Source: Styela clava
Lineage: Eukaryota > Chordata > Ascidiacea > Stolidobranchia > Styelidae
Length of the DNA: 64,000 bases
Direction: 5' to 3'
NCBI RefSeq assembly: GCF_964204865.1
Contig: NC_135257.1
Coordinates: 7,710,151 to 7,774,150, forward strand
The translations under genes and the position numbers were made by a program. Each line of letters starts with the position of its first letter. Position 1 is the first letter of the stretch. Below the pieces are notes generated by a model. It was not told the origin of the DNA, did no database searches, and saw only the letters and a program-made list of their open reading frames with translations. Below, in pieces: positions 59,701-64,000 of the stretch.

Positions 59701-61840
59701 GGGCCCTGTAACAGGAGCCATTAAGATCTAATGATATGTAAGAAGCAACTGGACCCAGAATCTTTCTGGTTAATAAGCATTGCCTACCCAATTCATTACG
59801 CTCTGGGTAAGGTATTTGGCATGTGATTTGAAGTCGAGATGTGTAACCAGCAATGCTGACATAGTTGATAGTCAAGCACCTTAATCACCAGGCCTAAAAC
59901 TATTGATTTTTGGGGCATATGTGTAACTGTTGCAATTTTCTGTTCCGCCAAACCTTCATTTGGATGGATTGCAGCTTCTTCAACTCGAATCAACTTTTTG
60001 ATCTATAATAATTGGGCATAGCAATATGTAAATTATCAACACTATGAGATTTTAAGTTTGCAAATTTGTTGTGAGCTACAATTTCCTGTATTACTTCCTG
60101 ATTGGACCATTGATGTCAGCCATTTTAATAGTATTGGTGCCAAATTGGTTGTTTTATAAGTCGTCAATAACCATTTTTATGATCTCAATAATGGTGATTT
60201 TAAGTTCCATTTTTTTCAAATGATTTTTGTTCTTTATAGTCCTCATGCACACGGGGTAATACGTTGGGAAAGTACACATCGCATGACACAATCAACTACA
60301 ATAAAACGTCACAGTTTTGGAACAGTAACAACATCAACAGAAATGCAGAACGGAGATTTTCCACCTATCGGTAAGTTTAATGCATCATATTTTTTCTCTT
60401 ATATCATTTTATATTGTTTTTATTATGCTCAATAGATGTACTGTATTTGACAAGAACCCCTTATTAAGAACGTTTTAGGATTATATGTCTTAATTTTTTT
60501 CCAAGAGTTCAACACCAAATATCTGTTTTTGTAATTAGTCTTTATTGTGCAGCATTACAATGCAATAATGAAAATTTGCCATAGTCAATTCGCATGTCCA
60601 TCTACCAAATCATGGCGACATAAATTTTCTCGTTGATAACGTAATAGTAGATTCTATGTATCAATGGTTGTTCCTATATGGTCTTTTCCTGCCTTATTAT
60701 CACTACAAATTTCATTGGATATGCAGAATGGGAAAGAGTCGGTCTATAATTCTCTGGGCTTCGTATGAAGCAAAAGTACAAAACACTATTCTAATTATCA
60801 TATAACGTTTTATAGAGGAGGAAATTGATGCAATTGTTCGTGATCATCCACCTCCTACACCTGATAAACCAGAGTCAATAAAAAACAGTGAAGAAAATCA
60901 CAACAACAGCAACAACATTGATGACAAAGTACACAATGGAAATTACGATATTCCAGCTGGCTTGGAAGTCACAAACACAACAAATGCAACATGGGGTTCT
61001 GAGGACGAATCATCAGACTTTGTGGAACTCCCTCCTCCAGTTCCACCAAAACCGAAAGAATTATATCTCGATTATGAGTATGATAGTGTAGAAAACGGTG
61101 ATCACTTGGAATATACTCAAAACGAGACCAGTTCTTATTTCTCGCCAAATTCTATCGACTATTCAGAAGGGGATGCAATACTATTTCAAGGGCCGAATAT
61201 AAATCCAGATGAAGAAATAGAAGAAGAGATATTAGGTAAGTTGAAACAAGAGTGTGGCTGTTCTCAAGTACAGGTGGTTCAAAGTTCCAACTATGCCTGA
61301 CTATGTACAATCTATAGAACAGGTAAACGGGAACTGTATGCGGAATGTTGCGATAAAGTGAAGTCATTAGTATTTCAATTAAACAAGTTTTTATTGTTGC
61401 ATAATTACTTGTAAACTCAAAATTCTTTTGAATTTGATGCTTAATGTGTGACAACTGACAAGCAAGAACTTTGCCACATCATAGAGAAAATCTCCTTAGA
61501 TTTGAATCGTATGGAATTTGATATTGCAACGATAATCAGTTTTCTTTCAAAATTCTCAAAATTACCAACTTTCTTATTTTTATTGACAATGTGTGACAGC
61601 TCAAAATGCTATTAGAATTTTACTTGCTAGTGTTTATTCTTGACTAGTGTGACTGGAATAAGATTGACTTTTTTTTCACTTCAGAAGGAAATCTTCGTCA
61701 TCTTCAACAGATCAGCACTGATATTCACTATATTAGGCAAAAAGATATCGCAAGATTAAAACAAAGCAGTCCTGCGGACGCTGGTAGACTCAGTAATTCT
61801 TGCCCTAATCTTGGACAAGACTCCTCGTATATATCAAATG
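47729..61840 (+). CDS. AKAP13/ARHGEF28-like Rho guanine nucleotide exchange factor, N-terminal part (partial)
   Basis: Eight coding exons join in frame: 47729-47761, 48501-48651, 57366-57501, 58681-58841, 59284-59467, 60240-60370, 60816-61235, 61685-61840 (about 457 codons). The last exon ends in a phase-1 donor (AATG|GTGAGG), so the gene runs past the window. The first 200-odd residues match the N-terminus of the AKAP13/ARHGEF28 RhoGEFs: SAPVYGGGLVEVEIY, LFLVFDGSKQRQVTEARIT, then AFQHLILPTTWNLLGDP and ETLFHFAARLGLSSFVTLLL, an ankyrin-like helical repeat. After it come an Asn-rich low-complexity stretch, PPPVPPKP (an SH3-ligand-like motif) and acidic segments. In relatives a C1 domain, DH-PH module and coiled coil follow. 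None lies here. The likely role is RhoA activation downstream of signalling scaffolds. The start codon sits 18 bp after TTTTTTAG, so an untranslated exon or a spliced leader joins upstream. Confidence 0.85.
48183..48384. mobile_element. MITE with TCCATAAAGTC-type ends
   Basis: In intron 1 of the RhoGEF gene. Left end GGGTGACCATAAAGTCCCTT, right end AAGACTTTATGGACACCCC, giving inverted ends around 202 bp of non-coding DNA. The flanking TATATATA is consistent with TA-target insertion of a mariner-like group. A related single end is at about 38870. Confidence 0.6.
49305..49970. mobile_element. Element with GTATATATACA...GTCGCT ends
   Basis: Left end GTATATATACAGGGGGGTCG, then CTGGGAAA. Right end TTTTCTAGCGACCACG, then TTGTATATATAC, an inverted match. 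Inside, 49530-49830 is distantly related to the hAT-like copy at 43.0-43.5 kb (TATCATTGCAAAATTTTC, GAGTTGGCGCTT, TCTGTCTGAGCGAAAAAAG). It is non-coding. Confidence 0.5.
51960..52316. mobile_element. hAT-type MITE in RhoGEF intron 2
   Basis: Left end CAGGGGTGGGCAGTTACTTT. The right part contains GTATCCGGCCCGTGAACCTC and TTCCTGATCCTTG, a decayed version of the usual GGCCCG...CACCCCTG end. About 357 bp with no transposase frame. Confidence 0.5.
52686..52787. mobile_element. Palindromic MITE
   Basis: Arms CTCCTGAAGTATGCGCATTA... and ...TGGTGTGCATACTTCAGGAG are inverted copies of about 44 bp around GTTCAGGTTGTGC / GCACAACCTGAAC. A decayed relative (CCTCCTGCC... CACACATACTTCTGGAGCGC) is at about 55318-55442. 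Confidence 0.7.
55318..55442. mobile_element. Decayed relative of the palindromic MITE
   Basis: GCCAAGTGAATATACCTCCTG at the left and CACACATACTTCTGGAGCGC at the right keep the ends of the copy at 52686-52787. The arms no longer pair well. Confidence 0.4.
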
Positions 61841-64000
61841 GTGAGGATCTCTTTAAAGGGAAAATTATTTTATTATACCATTTAAACCAATAATTGAAAA
61901 TGAAAAATGAGGTTTCTTATCAGTGAGCTTATGTTCAGTTTTCTGCAGTTCTAAAATTATAATGCACTGAAATCCTGATTTTGCCATAAATGAGAAATTT
62001 TGCTAATATCATTTTAAGCTTTGCTCTACTGACTTGACAGCAAATTTTTTCATGTCTTGTTTATTTCTGAATCGTTCACTTTGAATGGAAATATTGAAAA
62101 CTTCAAAAATCGGTTAAACCATCAGTTTATATATTATAATATTTATTCTCAAGTAATACCGTCTCAGTGAATCACTCAAATAAATTTGAAGTCCAACTAC
62201 CGAATGAATATTTCCTTTATCATTTAGATTTTGAAAATAGTTATAATCTGGGCCGAAGTTCATATAAAACGTATTATCATTGGCTTGTAAAAATATTTGC
62301 AGTGACTGTTTTGTGATGTCGTATTGAATTGTATACAATGTTCAATGGTCATTTTGATAAATTGTGAGATTAAGTGGTGTTCGCTACTTAATAACTACTC
62401 AAAGAATGTGGATAGTGTACAACGATCATGATTCTTCACATACCTCTAACATTTAAACAAAAGAGTTGTTGTTTTTGTCGATTCACGCTACATTTTTCTT
62501 TTATCATCCATTATTTTTAAATGTTGTATAAATTTCAAAGAAGTGTAGCTAGAATAGATCGGTCTTCTAGGTTCAATCAAGTGTTTCTTTGAAAATTCAA
62601 TATATGCATTCTTTACTAAAGCATCGTTTGATCTCGTCCATTTGCTATGATTACATTCGATCTCGCTTGAAAAAGTTGGTTTTGGTTGATTTTGGTTTGA
62701 AACCAGATTGTATCTTACATGGCTGAGTATATCTACTCACGCTTGTTTATACCAATTTTATATGTTCAACTACTTTCAAACTTGGGTTTTATATAATATG
62801 GTATAATTATCTATATGTTACACCCGATTCTTCATATATGTCTCACTGGAATTATTCCTAGAGATGACTCAAATTCAGTTCAAAACATCTCTTTTATGTG
62901 GTTTTTAACACACCAAACCCCTGTTTGATTTTGTATTGAAATTAATGACCAACCTTGATTCATAGAATAGGCCTACTATATCATTTTAAAACCCTTGCTT
63001 TACGATTTGCATCCTTGTGATGTAAATGACAATTCAGTAATCCTCTCTAAACAGTGAAACCTAATCAAATGGTATCAATTACATTTCTGGAGGCGATTCA
63101 CTATACTCCATTTTCTTTGTCTTTGTTGACCTAAAAATAGGGATAACGTTACTCCTATATATGTTGCCTATATATGCTGTTAGGTACTTCAAATAATCCT
63201 CTATTATTGACAAGACCCCTTTGGGTCACTGCATTATGTTACATTATTACCTGTATTGTGTAATTATACCAGTCAAAATAATTTCACATTTGAAATACAA
63301 ATCCTAATTATGCAAATGTACAAATAGTTCTATTTTAGATTTTTGAAACATTCATTCAAACATTCTTCTAATTCTGACATTATGCATTTGGATACGATTT
63401 CTAAACCTTTGCCAAGTCAGTATGCAAAGTTCTCTTGATTAGTTTTTGCTTTTAATTTAGATTACCGGTAAGCGAGTGCTGTCCCAATTGAAAACCAAGT
63501 GGATACTCATTTCTCTGATTTCATTATGTTAAATTTATCATTACTCAATTCTGGGTATAATGCTTTTATCAGAGAAATTTCCATTTAAATTATTTTTTTC
63601 AGATATGGATATCTTTCCATCACATTTTATATTAGAAACGATTTATTATTATTTTGTATGCCTGGCAGGGAAAATCAGATAACAGCTGAAATATTATCCT
63701 AATAATATCAAGTAATGATTCCAATATGGATTGAATATATTTTTTAATCAAGTTTATATGTTCGGAGGGTATTCATTTCAGTTCTCTTTGTCATAACATA
63801 TACTTGTTTTTATAGTAGGTTGTTAATCGTTGTTACAAATAACCTCTTGAAGTCGGTTCCCACTCATTTTGAAATAGTTTCACCTACTTCTGCTTTTATT
63901 TACATTTTGAATTATAAAGGGCAACTTCGGTTTATGAAGTAACAGGCAACATGATTGGGTTTCCATTCGAAACTACGCTTGCTTCTGTTACCTTGAAGTG
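61841..64000. other. Intron of the RhoGEF gene running to the window end
   Basis: No further exon could be supported between the donor at 61841 and the end. Acceptor-like sites exist (for example TTTAATTTAG near 63460) but have no convincing open frame after them. Confidence 0.5.

Noticed and set aside
63455..63480. Acceptor-like TTTAATTTAG followed by a donor-like GGTAAGCG
   Set aside because: It would define a 7-nt exon with no supporting homology, so it was not added to the RhoGEF gene.

Overview
The window is animal nuclear DNA: AT-rich, with short coding exons split by GT-AG introns and many decayed transposon relics. I found no operons, no CRISPR array and no rRNA or confident tRNA gene. 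The gene families present (CLCA, and an AKAP13/ARHGEF28-type RhoGEF) point to an invertebrate metazoan. I lean towards a tunicate or another invertebrate deuterostome, but the sequence alone does not prove this. All genes recognised are on the + strand.

Region 1 (about 1.5-29.8 kb) holds two head-to-tail genes for CLCA-family proteins, secreted or membrane-anchored metallohydrolases that regulate calcium-activated chloride channels. Each gene reconstructs into 20 coding exons with matching order and phases (about 978 and 969 residues). Each keeps a signal peptide, the HEWGH zinc motif, a VWA domain with an intact MIDAS (DxSGS), a beta-rich C-terminal part and a final membrane helix. They are tandem duplicates that now differ in stalk and cytoplasmic tail. 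Their introns are loaded with repeats, including hAT-like elements, a repeat family with palindromic ends, a foldback and a fragment of a Penelope-like reverse transcriptase.

Region 2 (about 31.1-37.6 kb) holds two tandem two-exon genes for a 286-residue protein. I read it as a double-hotdog, acyl-ACP thioesterase-like enzyme. The upstream copy has its promoter-proximal segment and first exon duplicated.

Region 3 (about 37.6-47.7 kb) has no confident gene. It holds a 565-bp direct repeat that looks identical in both copies and carries an unrecognised 135-codon open exon, plus hAT-like relics and a possible THAP-domain remnant on the minus strand.

Region 4 (47.7 kb to the end) holds the 5' half of a large gene. 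Its eight recognised coding exons match the N-terminus of the AKAP13/ARHGEF28 RhoGEF family. It includes an 8.7-kb intron and runs off the window before any DH-PH domain.

The gene pairs do not form an evident pathway together. The main themes are local tandem duplication and repeat-driven intron growth. Exon borders were read by eye, from splice consensus, codon phase and comparison of paralogues.
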